A stretch of DNA of 64,000 nt from Ignelater luminosus (Eukaryota > Arthropoda > Insecta > Coleoptera > Elateridae): positions 494,773 through 558,772 of the forward strand of contig VTPC01091012.1 of assembly GCA_011009095.1 (NCBI GenBank). The letters run 5' to 3'. The notes beneath the pieces are model-generated. The model saw only the letters and a program-made list of their open reading frames with translations. It was not told where the DNA came from and did not search any database. Positions 12,101 through 24,400 of this stretch are shown piece after piece. Every line of letters begins with the position of its first letter. Within the stretch, counting starts at the first letter, position 1. Position numbers and translations under genes: made by a program.

Positions 12101-15100
12101 TCGCAGTAAAAATTTGTTGATAACTTTTTAGTGCCTAGACTAGTTATCACTAATAAACTTTTCATTACATGCGATATCATCACCTTAGGCATTATCAAAA
12201 ATTACAAAGACACCAAAAATGTTTCTAAAGAAAGTATCTTTTTGGAAAAAAAATTGAAAGACACCCTGTAGAACAAGAGTGTAAAGTTGACGTTTTTGAA
12301 CGTTCAAAAACGACAATTTACACTCAAGTTATATAGAATATTTTTTGCACAACTGAATTTTAAAGAAAATAATTAAGAAAAATCATCGACAATAAATTAA
12401 AAAATGAAGTTGGCCAAGATCATAGGAACATGTAATGATTTCATTATAACATTGATGTGCCTTTATAACATCGATACGACATATTAATCGCAAATGTTTA
12501 TAATTGTCAACTTTTGACATTGACGAATTGTAAACTGCCAACTTTACAAACAGTCGTGCAAAAATATTTTTATTTGGTTAGAGTAGTACATCCTTTCAAA
12601 GAGACTGGCAGATGATATGTAGCAATAACATTTTTTAAATTAAATTATTACATTGTCAATCTAGTTGCATTCGTTTTCTGTTGAAATGCCATATTTGAAT
12701 TTTAGTGTTACAAATTTAGTTTCATTTACTAATTGAAATGCCATATTTGAATTTTAGTGTTACAAATTTAGTTTCATTTACTAATTNNNNNNNNNNAGAC
12801 CTTCAGATTGTCATTAACCTTGGGTTTTGGAATATTTTATGAATCTTCACAGAAGTAAGTTTTTAATAAAAAAGTCTTTTGTAGTTTATCTAATCGTTAA
12901 ATGTATTCATTGTATATAAATGTGCACATTTTAATTTTGCCATACAGTACTGTTTAAAGACCATCAACTTTATTTAATTATCTCTCCCAAAAATAGTCGA
13001 TAACAAAGTTTGAATCTTCACAGTTATATCACAAGAAGTTACAAGAAAAAGATATTAATGTTTTAGATCTTTCTCTAATAGCTTGGGTAACGCAAGAACG
13101 TCCTTAAATTCTGCGTTTGGCTTCACTGCAGATTGTTTTTGTGATGGACACTTTTTACAACTTATAGTAGAGCTGTAGATTTGCATTTGCATTGAATTTA
13201 ACAAAGAAAATTTATTTCGTCCACACCCTTGAATTTAAAAAAGTTGAGAAAATTAACTTTCTTTCCATTTATTGGGAACATGAACAGGAAAATATATCAG
13301 TTTTTATAAGCAGACGATGGCGTCATCAAGGCCAATTTATGATGGTGCATCGGAGACTTTCAGTTTGTAAATATAAAGATACATTTGAAAATATTAATTT
13401 TTAGATAATCAGTTTTTTAACTTCCAGATGAACATAACACATCGTTCAATAAGTCCCGAGACTAACAACGAAAACAACATTTTTTTTTTCAAAAATCATT
13501 TTTATTCATCAATATAATCTCCTTTTAGAGTGATACAATCTTTCCAACGCCTTTCCAACATTTCTATACCATGTTTATAGAAGGATTTATCCTTTGCTTC
13601 AAAATAGGCTTCAGTTTCGGCAATGACCTCCTCATTCGAGCCAAATTTTTTTCCCTGGAGCATTTTCTTGAGATCAGCAAAGAGCCAGTAGTCGCTGGGG
13701 GCTAAATCTGGCGAATACGGGGGGTGGGGAAGCAAATCAAAGCCCAACTCGTAGATTTTTGCCATTGTTTTCATGGACTTGTGGCATGGTGCATTGTCTT
13801 GCTGAAAAAGGATTTTTTTCTTCTTCATGTGCGGTCGTTTTGCTGCGATCTCCTCCTTCAAACGTACCAACAGTCAATATAATAATCACTGTTGATCGAT
13901 TTACCTTTTTCCAGGTAGTCAATGAAAATGACGCCATATGTATCCCAAAAAACAGACGCCATGACTTTGCCAGCAGATTGCTGCGTTTTTGGACGCTTTG
14001 GGCGGCTTTCGCCAGCCATGCGCCACTCAGATGATTGCCGATTCGACTCCGGAGTGAAATGATGTATCCATGTTTCATCCATGGTCACGTATCGACGCAG
14101 GAAATCCTTTTTATTGCTAGTAAATAGCGATAAACAGCTCTCTGAATCGTCGATTCGTTGCTGTTTTTGTTCCATTGAAAGCAATCGCGGCACCCACTTG
14201 GAAAAAACCTTTTTCATGCTCAATTTTTCATGAAGGATTGTAAATACGCTTCCAGATGATATCTGTGTCATTTCTGCAATCTCACGGACCTTTACTTTGC
14301 GATTTTTCATTACGATTTTGAATACTTCACTCACATTTTCCGGTGTAACGGCTTCCAAAGGCCTACCCGAACGTTCCGCATCGTTTGTGTCCGTACGACC
14401 ACGTTTAAACTCAGCATACCAACGACAAATCGTTGATTTGGATGGAGAGGAGTCCGGGTAACGTTTCTCAAGCCATTGCTGGGCTTCTACGGTGTTTTTA
14501 CCCATTAAAAAACAATGTTTTATCAACACGCGAAACTCGCTTTGTTCCATTTTTCAAACAAATTACAAAGTGACTTTACTCTAACCTCGATAACTCTGCT
14601 GTTTGTGGTCCAATCGACGTGAAATTTTTACACGTTTCATGTGAAGGTTCGCACTCTAGGGAAACGTGGCTAGTTTGGTACTACTAGCACCATCTCTGGG
14701 TTAGTCTCGGGACTTATTGAACGATGTGTTACTTTACTGAATAGAATCTTGAAAAAACAGTCATTGTTAATATCAACTCTTGTCTATTTAATTTGAACAG
14801 TTATGAACAATTATTCATTGCCTCAGTGGTGCTAGTGTCTGTTTATAAGAATATTACAAATATAATAACAATACTATATCTAAAAACTAAATATTGTTAT
14901 TGTTTTACAGCTGGTTCAAAACTGGAGGCAGCAATAGCAGAAGGTCCAAAATACTTGTATGAATTTATAGTTGCCGGACAAGTTCCAGAATTAAGTGATG
15001 TGATTGATCAGATTCGTGAGGAATATAATTCCTTAAATAGGGACTATACAGATGAAGATAATGATGATATACAAGATGTAACAGAACCCACTCATCCTCC

Positions 15101-15791
15101 CCCTCTGCTCCCAGATAATACATTTAATCAAAATTTCAATCAGAATAAACCTAACCTTAATTTCATGGATAACAGAACAGATAATTCACGATTTGATATT
15201 AGAATGGATCAGGATATGCGCCAGCTTAACAATCCGTTCTTTGGACGTGATAATGATATGCGTACAACAGGAGATACTGACTTTAGAAATATAAGAAATA
15301 CTGATGTTGATTTTCGACAACATCATGATCAAGATATGAGAAGTCTTAATACAGATATGGGAGATCAAGATTTCCGAATGCCATTCAGTCGTGACCAAGA
15401 TTATAGAAATAATCGTTTTGATGAAGAAGAAGAAAACGAAGGGTACGATGACCAAGATGAATTTCAGGATGAACGTAATTGGCATCAAGGTGGAAATTAC
15501 CAAGGGCAGTTTGGAGGAGCACGAAATTCTAATTATAATCAAAATTTTCAAAATTTCCGACAGTCAAATTTTGGACGAAACGATGGACCTGGACAATTCA
15601 GATCACAACAAGATGGTCCAAATTGGTCTCCACCATCAGGTAACGATAATTTTAGAAATGATAGAAATAATCGAAGAGGTGGGCCTTGGAGAGGTCCAAG
15701 AATGGGTTCGTGGGGACGTGGAGGGCAAGCATCTGGAAGGGGAGGATCTGGACCAAGAGGGAATCAAAGAAATAATAGAGGGAGATATTAA
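9154..15791 (+). CDS. WDR33: WDR33, pre-mRNA 3'-end processing WD40 protein (3' part)
   Basis: WDR33 is the CPSF subunit that, with CPSF30, binds the AAUAAA signal in the nucleus. Seven exons are seen: 9154-9251, 10441-10567, 10628-10861, 10916-11127, 11188-11397, 11466-11600 and 14911-15791. They join in one frame of about 631 codons with GT-AG introns. WD40 repeats fill the first four, with family signatures such as [26 protein letters not shown] and [17 protein letters not shown]. Next comes the conserved [14 protein letters not shown] segment. The last exon encodes a 290-residue acidic, Asn/Arg-rich tail ending in RGG-type repeats. The N-terminal 150 or so residues lie outside the window. 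The sixth intron (11601-14910) carries a MITE, an assembly gap and a mariner. The tail differs in composition from the collagen-like vertebrate one. Confidence 0.95.
9720..10387. mobile_element. hAT-like MITE in a WDR33 intron
   Basis: The ends are CAGTGTTTCCCAAA (9720) and its inverse TTTGGGAAACACTG (to 10387). CAGTG followed by TTCCC is a common hAT terminus. The 8-bp flanks TTATACAG and TTCTATAT match at only five positions, so the target duplication has decayed or the ends are slightly off. The 668-bp interior has no transposase. Confidence 0.6.
11826..12268. mobile_element. TA-target MITE with CAGGGTGTCT ends
   Basis: CAGGGTGTCT at 11826 is matched by AGACACCCTG ending at 12268. TA lies directly outside both ends (11824-11825 and 12269-12270). 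The 443-bp interior contains no coding frame. It sits in the sixth WDR33 intron seen. Similar solitary CAGGGT ends occur at 7188, 16743, 28960 and 59566, so the terminus is common in this genome. Confidence 0.7.
12681..12796. repeat. 52-bp tandem repeat running into an assembly gap
   Basis: A 52-bp unit starting TTGAAATGCCATATTTG is present twice without visible change (12681-12732 and 12733-12784). A third copy has just begun when ten Ns intervene (12787-12796). The array was probably collapsed or cut by the assembler, so its real length is unknown. Confidence 0.8.
13437..14729 (-). mobile_element. Near-intact irritans-group mariner
   Basis: The 1293-bp element has identical 30-bp inverted repeats (ACACATCGTTCAATAAGTCC and onward) and a TA duplication on both sides (13435-13436 and 14730-14731). 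It lies antisense in a WDR33 intron. The identical ends and nearly open transposase point to a recent insertion. The ends and protein resemble the irritans subfamily, the Himar1 group. Confidence 0.93.
13502..14550 (-). pseudogene. Mariner transposase, DD34D, one frameshift
   Basis: This would be a transposase of about 345 residues that cuts and pastes the surrounding mariner. The N-terminal helix-turn-helix region ([18 protein letters not shown]) and the [14 protein letters not shown] linker are present. The first catalytic Asp is in [12 protein letters not shown]. The second is in [11 protein letters not shown] and the third in [14 protein letters not shown], with 34 residues between the last two (DD34D). 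The frame shifts once near 13868, where YYIDLL should lead into RLKEEIAAK. This looks like loss of one base. The protein ends TLKGDYIDE and then TAA. The wording is very close to Himar1-type transposases. As it stands it cannot make full-length enzyme. Confidence 0.92.
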
Positions 15792-15806
15792 GTTTTATGG
15801 TGAATG

Positions 15807-15812
15807 AATAAA
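15807..15812 (+). promoter_or_regulatory. WDR33 poly(A) signal
   Basis: AATAAA lies 16 nt after the WDR33 stop codon, which would give a very short 3' UTR. No other canonical hexamer was needed to explain the gene end. Confidence 0.6.
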
Positions 15813-16248
15813 AACAGTTTTTAATTTGTAATATTTCTGCATGTTGTTTATTTTTTGTTTGATGAATATCAAACTGTATGAAAGACTATAATTCCACTGA
15901 TGTAAAACAAAGTGCAAATGAAAGTGCAGCAAGATAATTAGAATTGGGACTGAGGTGCTTTTAATGAAAGAAATAATCAGAAGGACTTTAAATATGGCAA
16001 GTAACCTAATTATGTCCATTATTTTAAGTTCTTAAAAGGAACTCTCATGTGAATATATAATTAGTTTGTCCAATAAAGTAATTGATTTAAAATGATAATT
16101 TATTGTGGTGTATAATTAGTTTCATTAATAAAGAATGCAACAACAATGAATTGATTAATGATCATTCTACTCAGTTTTAAGGATAATTTAATAAAAAAAA
16201 AGACGTAAATTTCGTCATATTGATACTGTATTTAATTTCTTTTTTGTA

Positions 16249-16689
16249 GGTGCTTTCCATTTGGCGCTGGGAACTGTACAGAACAGTTTAGAACTGTACT
16301 TTTACGTATAAACATGTGTTCCATTTGAATATTTGAACTGTACCATTTATGTTACCCCCTTACCGCTACTGTCTCTACCTAATTTTCGATACATTCCGTA
16401 CCTAAACCGCCTAAACTTAGAAGTGGGGAATATTTTGTTGATTTGTGAGGTTAAATTTCTTATTTGGCATGACATGCGTGTATTTGAATTTGGCTCTGTA
16501 TTTAACTTGTGAATTTTATACTTTAATTTATATGCACAATACAAAATTGCACAGAAATGGATAAAATAAGGTTAGCTTCAATAAAGCGGAACAGTACTAT
16601 TTTTAAAACGGCCCTTCCTTTTGATACTTCGAAAATACAGTATGATTGAGTACGAAACAGCACATACACAATATCAAATGGAAAGCACC
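16249..16689. mobile_element. MITE related to the 36-kb Harbinger element
   Basis: Inverted ends GGTGCTTTCCATTTG (16249) and CAAATGGAAAGCACC (to 16689) are perfect over 15 bp, flanked by TA. The end closely matches the CTGCTTTCCATTC end of the Harbinger element at 35929-38797. It is therefore probably a non-autonomous relative. The 441-bp interior has paired GGAACTGTACAGAACAG-like motifs but no intact gene. Confidence 0.7.
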
Positions 16690-17202
16690 TAATGTATTAT
16701 AAACTCAATGGTGTCTTGATGTGTTGTTTGAAAGTTATGCTAATACTGGGTGTCCCAAAAAAAGCATGTTCAATACATGTAGCTATTCGTGCACCTCAAT
16801 ATAAGTTTTATTCTGGAACGATCCAAATTAATTAAATGATGCAAATAGGCGCTAACTTGTCATTTAGAATATTATAACCTAAACACATATAATAAATTCT
16901 CACATATTAGAAAACAATCTTTGGAGTAGAATGTAAATCTTTTGTATTGTATTTGTATTATAACCTAAAATTCTATTTGTTACAGCATTATGCTTTCTTC
17001 AAAGCAACTGCTCAAAAATGTAGCGATAGCCTTTTATGTTACCAATTGAAGCAGAGTGATACCAAGTGATTCGTTTGCATTGAATGAAAGTGAATGGTAG
17101 CGGTTTGGATCGCTATGTGCATTGAATGCATCCATATATGTTTTTTACAGAAAGCATTTGAGACTGTAATTTTATTTGTTATTGTACTCCCAATAAACTA
17201 TA

Positions 17203-17733
17203 CAGTGTGTAAATGATATACAGGGAGGTGAATTTGATTCCTTACCATAGGGAAATAGCATGCGTTTTTGAGTTTATTGAAATTCCTGCTTCCCACAATG
17301 TTTACAAGGAAAATTTTGTTAATAAATTAGTTGGATAGGTAGTAAACTTTCATCAATAATACAAATGGCATGCGTTCAAATATTAAAACTAGATTTAATA
17401 GACTAACCAGATAAAACAATAATAATATTGTTTTCATGGTTAACTTGGAAAATCACAGTTTTAATATGATCAAGGGAAAACTAAATCAACTTTGAGATAA
17501 AATGTTTAAATTGTGTATCTGAGCATAACATTTCAATCCAAACAACTTTTCTAGATAGAAGTTTTCTCTATCTCTAAAAATAAGATAAGTTCACTCTCGA
17601 CATAATTCCAGGTTTTCTGATTTTTTTGGCACTCTGTATGTTATATCAAAATTCCAAGAATGGTTAAGGACATTTTAGACTATGACTTTTTTCGGTAAAA
17701 TGTTAAACAAAAAGTCCATTCAGGGACACACTG
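17203..17733. repeat. Possible decayed TA-target MITE
   Basis: CAGTGTGT (17203) and ACACACTG (to 17733) are inverted and both flanked by TA. The match stops after about 10 bp, and another pair of partial ends lies just inside. It may be a nest of old elements rather than one. Confidence 0.35.
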
Positions 17734-19961
17734 TATAAACAAAGATTTATATTTGATAACAATTAAATTAAGTACATAGATTTTAATATAATATTATTAT
17801 TATTACACTGAATATTTATTTTACATATGGAAAATGTATGTATTTAAAAATTGAAATAAATATTTAGTCTAATAATGATAATATTATGTATTTGCAATAT
17901 CATGTTAAAAAAAGGTTCTAAATTTCTCATTGTTGTCCAAAGGATTTAACACTAACAATAGAATACACATGATGAAAAGGAATGCAGGTAACTTGTAATT
18001 ACACCAAGATTTATTACAAAGCGAAACGACTAATGGTAGGACTTTATAGTAAATTTGAAAAAAAATAATTGTAATAGAATTTCCTCCGTTGTTGTTCAGG
18101 ACACAAGTGCAAGGGTTCTAAACCTTAATAAAGCAAGTATCGAAATGAAAAGTTAATCCTCCAAGCTAGGATGCAACATAAAACTAAAAGATCACCAAAA
18201 TAAATTATGTATAATATAGAATGTTTGCCAAGGTAGTACACAATTTCTATTATGCTATAAAAATAAAGTGTATGCACTATTTATCAATTAAAATATAGCA
18301 AAAGCAATGTTTGTTATTAAACATTGTCAATATCAAACAGTTTTACCAGTTATTTATAGTATTCTTGTTGTTACGATTCGATTTTCGCTTAGGTCATTAA
18401 TTTACCAATCCTCTTGTCTGCATTTAGCTTTACCAGAATAAATTCATTTTAATTCCACTTTCTACAGTAAACCTTTATCTGGATGTATTATTTGTCTTTT
18501 TACAACTTTTATCATTTTTCCGCTTTTGCAGAAAAAGAGAACTTGAACAATCGTTGTGCTTAAATGAGCTCAATAACGATTTTCTCTCCGCTAGAGGCAC
18601 TGTTGTTCCACTTCAAATTTGACAAGTTTAAACGTCAGTTTATAAGTTTGAGGTTATTAGAATTTAAATTTTAGAAAAAAGTAATATTATTCTCATTTCT
18701 TCAAGTTAAAGCCTGTAGATTTGGCAGGAATTGCAATTAGATTTGAAGTGTGCATCTTGGTTTAAATTAAAGAATGTTGACCTCAATATCAACAAAGCCC
18801 TAAATTACAGACAGTAGTTATGAAATTAATATTCACCAATGAGCCATATTCCATGGCAATTGATTTTGTCCTTTTCTTTGTGTTAAGATCAGATAAAGCT
18901 ATATCTGTTTAAATTTTAAAAGAAACTTCATTAGCTAGTGCAAGGAGAGCAAAAACCAAGCCAGGAATTTTAACATGGGATGTTTGCTTACAAATAATTT
19001 AAATGACATTTCAAAAAACAAAACAATATCTTTTTTCTAGTTTAGATTTATGCATTGATGTCAGTACCCCATGCCCGAAGTATGTCATTTTCTTATCAGA
19101 TTATCTTTTATACATTACCATCAAAAAGTATTTTGTACACTAGAGCATGAAACACTACTTTTGCACACGCTACCAAAACCTTACCTCATTTTTCTCAGTA
19201 GAACCTTGATTATCTGGGTCATATGGAACCAATTTATAACAAATAATTGAATAAATTGTAATATATTGTACCAACAAATTTCTAAGACAGCTTTCTTTCA
19301 TCAAAACAAGCAAAAAAGTTCCCATCACTTGTTCTATCAAAGTAATGGTAAATATACTTGAATTCAGAACTGTCCATGTTTTCGATTTTTATTTGCAATG
19401 TAGATAATGGCTAAAATAACTTATGGATGTATTAATTCAAATTTGGAAATAAATGCCTCATATATTCTAAAGCAGCACTTCTCAACCTTTTGAGTCCTTA
19501 AGCCCCCTAGAAGTTCACATACACATTCACAGCATTTTCAGTTGCGTGCTTTAGCATATTTGTCACTTTTTAGAAATGTGTATTGAAGAATGACAGAGAT
19601 ACTCTCTGAATGTCCTATAGCAGTCGATCAAAAATGCTGTACGGTACTATGAAACCCAAATAATGATCTTAAGGTGCATTTTTCCATTATTGTCCAATTT
19701 TAAGCTTGCACAAGAGATATTGTAAATATATAGAAATACACTGCTCTCTGCGAGTTTAATGCTGGTAATGTATTTCATGCCAGTAAATCTTGTATTACTT
19801 TGTGAAATATGTCAATACTTACAATTTTAAAGATTCAGTTGTAACTTTTATGTTTTTGCCTATTATGCATCCAATATATGTTTAAAGTGTTGAATATACA
19901 GCACACAATTTTTTAAATAGAAGTGCTAGTGTTGCTGTAGCAGAATACCACTATACACTAA

Positions 19962-20424
19962 AGGCGTTTTCAGAAATTCAAATATACCCGGGTGAAGCAT
20001 CTGACGTCAGCAGGTTGGTTGTTAATCAGGTGATACCCACATTTTCCGAACAATTTTTGTTTTCTGGTTTTTTAAATTGATGAGCAACAACCATAATATT
20101 CTCTCTGTCATCTTCAGAGTCGCCAGATAAAAGGAAACTAGCAACAATAGCTACAATCTTTTGTTTTGAATCCATGCTGAAACAATTACACGTAAAAATT
20201 CCTTGATGTTTTTGAATCTTGAACTTTCTAACCTCACAATTTACTACTAACCCTTTCAACCCTACTCATCGACCAGGGTTACTTTAAACCGACCAGGTAA
20301 GCACCCCGGTTACAGTTCTGTAGGTTTTTTGAATGCTAGGTAGCAAACCGTGTCGAATAAACGAACACTTAGGTTATGATCGCGTTGAAACCTGATTGTT
20401 CAGAGTGAATTTCCGAAAACACCT
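19962..20424 (-). mobile_element. PIF/Harbinger-type MITE with transposase start, copy A
   Basis: Ends AGGCGTTTTCAGAAATT and its inverse (AATTTCCGAAAACACCT) are flanked by TAA on both sides (19959-19961 and 20425-20427), the PIF/Harbinger signature. On the minus strand it keeps a short frame with [20 protein letters not shown], an acidic N-terminus like those of Harbinger transposases, followed by the element end. A second copy lies at 29260-29732. Confidence 0.82.
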
Positions 20425-21425
20425 TAAGAATACTATCAACAACTTTCGATCTGATGTTATTTTTCCAAGCCACTTTTACTAAAGAATTTGGTTTGATTCC
20501 ATACGGGCTCTTCAATGTACAGGAACATATGATACAAACAATTAACAAGTTCTTCACTGCTAAGATTATTGCAGTCTATTTGACAGAAACTTTTACTACA
20601 TAAAAGGAAAATGAATGATCTCTATAAGTCCCGATATCTTTTATTTTTCCAAGGGTATTATCATGATTTTACCATATCACAAGGTTTTTAAATCGATTTA
20701 GTTATTTGAACAATCTCAATGAGAAAATCAATGCAGTAATATAATTAAAATATTTTATTATCTGCTTTTTAAAAACTTTAAAAATTCTATAACCTAATAT
20801 GCCAGCAAATATATATATATTACTATTTAAAATATGTAATTAAATTACAAGCTAGAAGGCTCTATCTAAGTATTGAAAAAAATAATGTGAATTGTCCATT
20901 CTACAGAACTATCTTCTGTATAAATTACAAATCATTCATATAAATTCTGAGATTTAACATGTGCGACTAACTGCAATATTTTGATTTAAATAACTTCATT
21001 TTCTAATAAAACATGATATCGAATCCAAATAATGCAATTAGTTTACTGCTCCCAATTAAAATAGTACCATTTTGTTATTCTTCCTTATTATTTACTAAAT
21101 TGTAAGTAGTACTTCAGATCATTTAAAAAACCGAGTCGAAAATATCAAATTCTCACTATTTTAATATATATTTTTAGTAGTACAAAATTTCATGACTGAC
21201 TTTTATCTAATTGGTGTTCCTAAGATAGAAAATGTCAAAACAATAAAAACTATACAACTATTAAAGCAAACGACATATTACACATAGAATTCTTACAACC
21301 AAAACACAATGAAATTGGGTTTCTAAAAATAAATTAACAATAATAACATATAATTACAATTCAATTATTCATTGATATCAAATTGTACTAAAACAGAAAT
21401 AAGTTATCTACATCCTTTTGGATTT

Positions 21426-24400
21426 TTATGATTTCTCTCTTTTCTTAAAATTACGCTTACTTGCACAGCGACTTATGATATCTGTAACATGCATTTTATG
21501 ATCAAAGATCTTCATAATTTGAGTTTTTGCTTCAATCATTCCATCATTGATTATTTTAATCCGCTGCATATTACCCTGTACAAAAAAAAAATGTAAATTA
21601 TTGTTCAACCAGCAGTAAAAAATAGTTGCAAATGATTACAATACCAACCTTTATTAACTCATTTACACGATTAATATCTTTATTACTACCATTACCCTCT
21701 TCAGCTTCAGTATCTTTCAGTAACTCTGTAAGTTGATTGTAAACGCTCTGCTCTTGTTCAGCCTTTAGAAATCAAAATATAATTGAAAAATCATTACCTA
21801 CAAATTAAAACAAACAAATTACCAAATCTTCCATTTGTGTAGATAGATGATGAATTTTCCAACCGTTCACTTTATCTAAAACTCTATATTGATTAGAAAG
21901 GTCCATAATCGTGGGCCGTCTTTCATCTTTTGGCCTAACATCACCATATTTTAAATAATGATTATGTGTTGCTTTCCATGTTTGTCTATAACTATTTAAT
22001 AAACTAGCACTGGCCGGTTTTCTTAAAACACGACGTGATTCTAATTGTTCTTCTCGTGCAGTATCTGAACGTGTGCTATCAGATTCTGGTCCTTTTTTAA
22101 TACTTGTTTCAGAAATAAATTGCATATCTTCGTGTAAATTCTCATCTAAATCATTACCAGTTCTGCAAAAATTTATCGAAACAAATTAAAAAGAAAACGT
22201 GATTAAAGAGGAAAAACCTACAATTGTTGTTTTCTTGGTTTCTTTCTTGGACTCATTTCTGGTGGAGGTCGAGCATTCTCTTCTTCCTCTTTAATGTTTA
22301 CTAATACATTTTGCATGCTGTCTTCATTTACCTCTGCTAAACCTGGACTTGATGTAGCTGATATTGTTGTGCTTCCACCTAAAGCATAAAATTACACTAC
22401 ATATTGTGATTAAAGATAAAACAGAACGTAAACTACCTGAACTATTACAATTACCACCAGAGTCAGGTCTTGATGGAGGAGAAATGGGTGGTTGAGTTTG
22501 TATAGGTAGAATACCCAATTGTGAAGCTAAATTTTTGGCCGCTTTTAAAGGAGATCCCTCGTGATCTCTTTTTCGCAATATACTAGGTCTAGGTGATGAT
22601 GTTACTTTATTTATGGGTGCAGTAGTAATATGTGTTGTTTCTTGTTGTGTTTCTGCTTGCTGCTGCTGCTGCTGAGAGAATTGTTGTACACGATTTTGTT
22701 CTACAACCATCACTGGATTAAAGCGCATCTGCTGGTTTGTTACTATACCTAATTAACAAAAACATTTCACTAAGATCATTAATAATAAATAACATAAAGT
22801 CTTACCATGAACTTGTGTAGTAAGTGCAGCTGGCCTTATTTGTTGATTAGTTGATTGTGGAACAGCTGCGAACGATGATTGTTGAGCAAATTGACGGGCC
22901 ACTGAATAGGTACCCGTTGCATCATAAAAGTATGTACTGCTTGCGAGTGAATATGTTGCTACTGTTGTCGTCGGTACTGTTGTTGCAGTCTGAGTTACTA
23001 TGGCTGGACCTTTTCAAATAAATTTAACAAAGCATTAGTACATTTGAAATTTACAAACAAGCAATTGTTTTTTTTACAAATTGCACAACTGACTTAATTT
23101 TCTTTTTAATTTCAAACAAATATCTAAACTCCTTATTAATGATTGTAGAAACTTTCCTATATTATTTTTAATAAACAAATAGATCATTGTTTTTACTTGT
23201 TAACAATAATATAATAAATCTGGGATTCAGATAAGTCCATACTGATAATTTAATAATTATAAAAAACATTTATGCAATTTTGAGGCACATCTGCATACAA
23301 ATTACATACATCATTAAAATTGTCACATGCAGGTAACAATAAGTTAGTTCTTTCTCTCACATGGGCATCATCTATAAAATAGAAAAATTATAAATTATAC
23401 CTGTAGTACACAATATGAATTATAAAAGGAATCCAAAAAATGCTGCTTTTATTATCTTCCGATTTCAATACTACTCTGACAGATAAATTGAGTTGTTTAA
23501 AAAGCGAGGTTATAGTTTTTAAATACAATCTTTTAATTCACACTTTATGCTGTGGTTATGGTAACTTTAATCAAATTGCACTATTTTTGATTGGTTAATT
23601 TCAACATGCATTCAACTTCTACTTTTCACAAAAAGGACCAACAAAAAGTATGACCCTATTAAATGTGAGGTTAGTTTTGACAATTTAAAATTTCTCAGAA
23701 TATTTTCTACTAACCTCATTATCATATTAAATTCATATAAATTTTTAAGATTACCTGGGGATGCTTTTCGTGGTACTGAGGCGATAGGAGCATGAATTAA
23801 TATATTAGCAGTAGCTTGCGAATTCTGTGATTGAGGATTCTCAACTTGCTGTGAAAATACTTTAGATATCGAAACAGTTTGCGAAGGACCTGTTGAGATT
23901 GAGCGCTGTGTAACCAAATTAGCAGGTTGTACATTTACTAAAAATTAAAGTAATAAAAATCTTTACTTTAGGAAAATAAAAGTTCAACTTACTTGTTCTT
24001 GCAGCTGTTGTAGCAGTTGTGCTCTTCATAACTGCTGGTATTTGTGGTAAATGAATAGTATTACCTACACAGTATTAAAACCATTTTGAATAATGCATAC
24101 ATATGTATTCTTAAATCTTATTTTTAATTACCTTGCACAGGTTGCGTAATAACTTTAGCTCCTTGCGTTTGAATAGCACGTGGTTGTGCGCTACTAGCAA
24201 CAGCAACCAGAGGATGTAAAGATAATGTAGAAATTCTTGTTTGTCCAAGGACATTAGCACTAGTTGCCTGTGCTGGACTAGTTGATACACTAACCGATAA
24301 TCTTCCCAATGTTACATTAGGTTGTGTTGTAGAGACTATTCGGGCAGGTGTTGTGCCTATTATTGCAGATTGTTGAGGAGTTGAGACTGTTGAAATTCTT

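Larger units (their letters stand above)
15813..21425. other. Convergent intergenic region WDR33/SAP130
   Basis: This 5.6-kb stretch separates the 3' ends of WDR33 and SAP130. No host gene is seen. It contains PIF-like MITEs at 16249-16689 and 19962-20424, and a cluster of short TIR-like ends (CAGTGTGT, CAGGGAGG, ACACACTG) at 16743-17733. A hAT-like CAGCACTTCTCAACC end lies at 19472 without a clear partner. The rest is plain AT-rich sequence. Confidence 0.6.

Noticed and set aside
14793-14910. Upstream extension of the last WDR33 exon
   Set aside because: The frame is open back to 14793, but a TTTTACAG acceptor at 14910 and the family sequence place the exon start at 14911.
15186-15551. Antisense frame in the WDR33 tail exon
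   Set aside because: It is the shadow of repetitive RGG/Asn-rich coding sequence on the other strand.
19472-19930. hAT MITE between CAGCACTTCTCAACC and AGAAGTGCTA
   Set aside because: The right end matches too few bases and no 8-bp duplication was found, so the limits are not supported.
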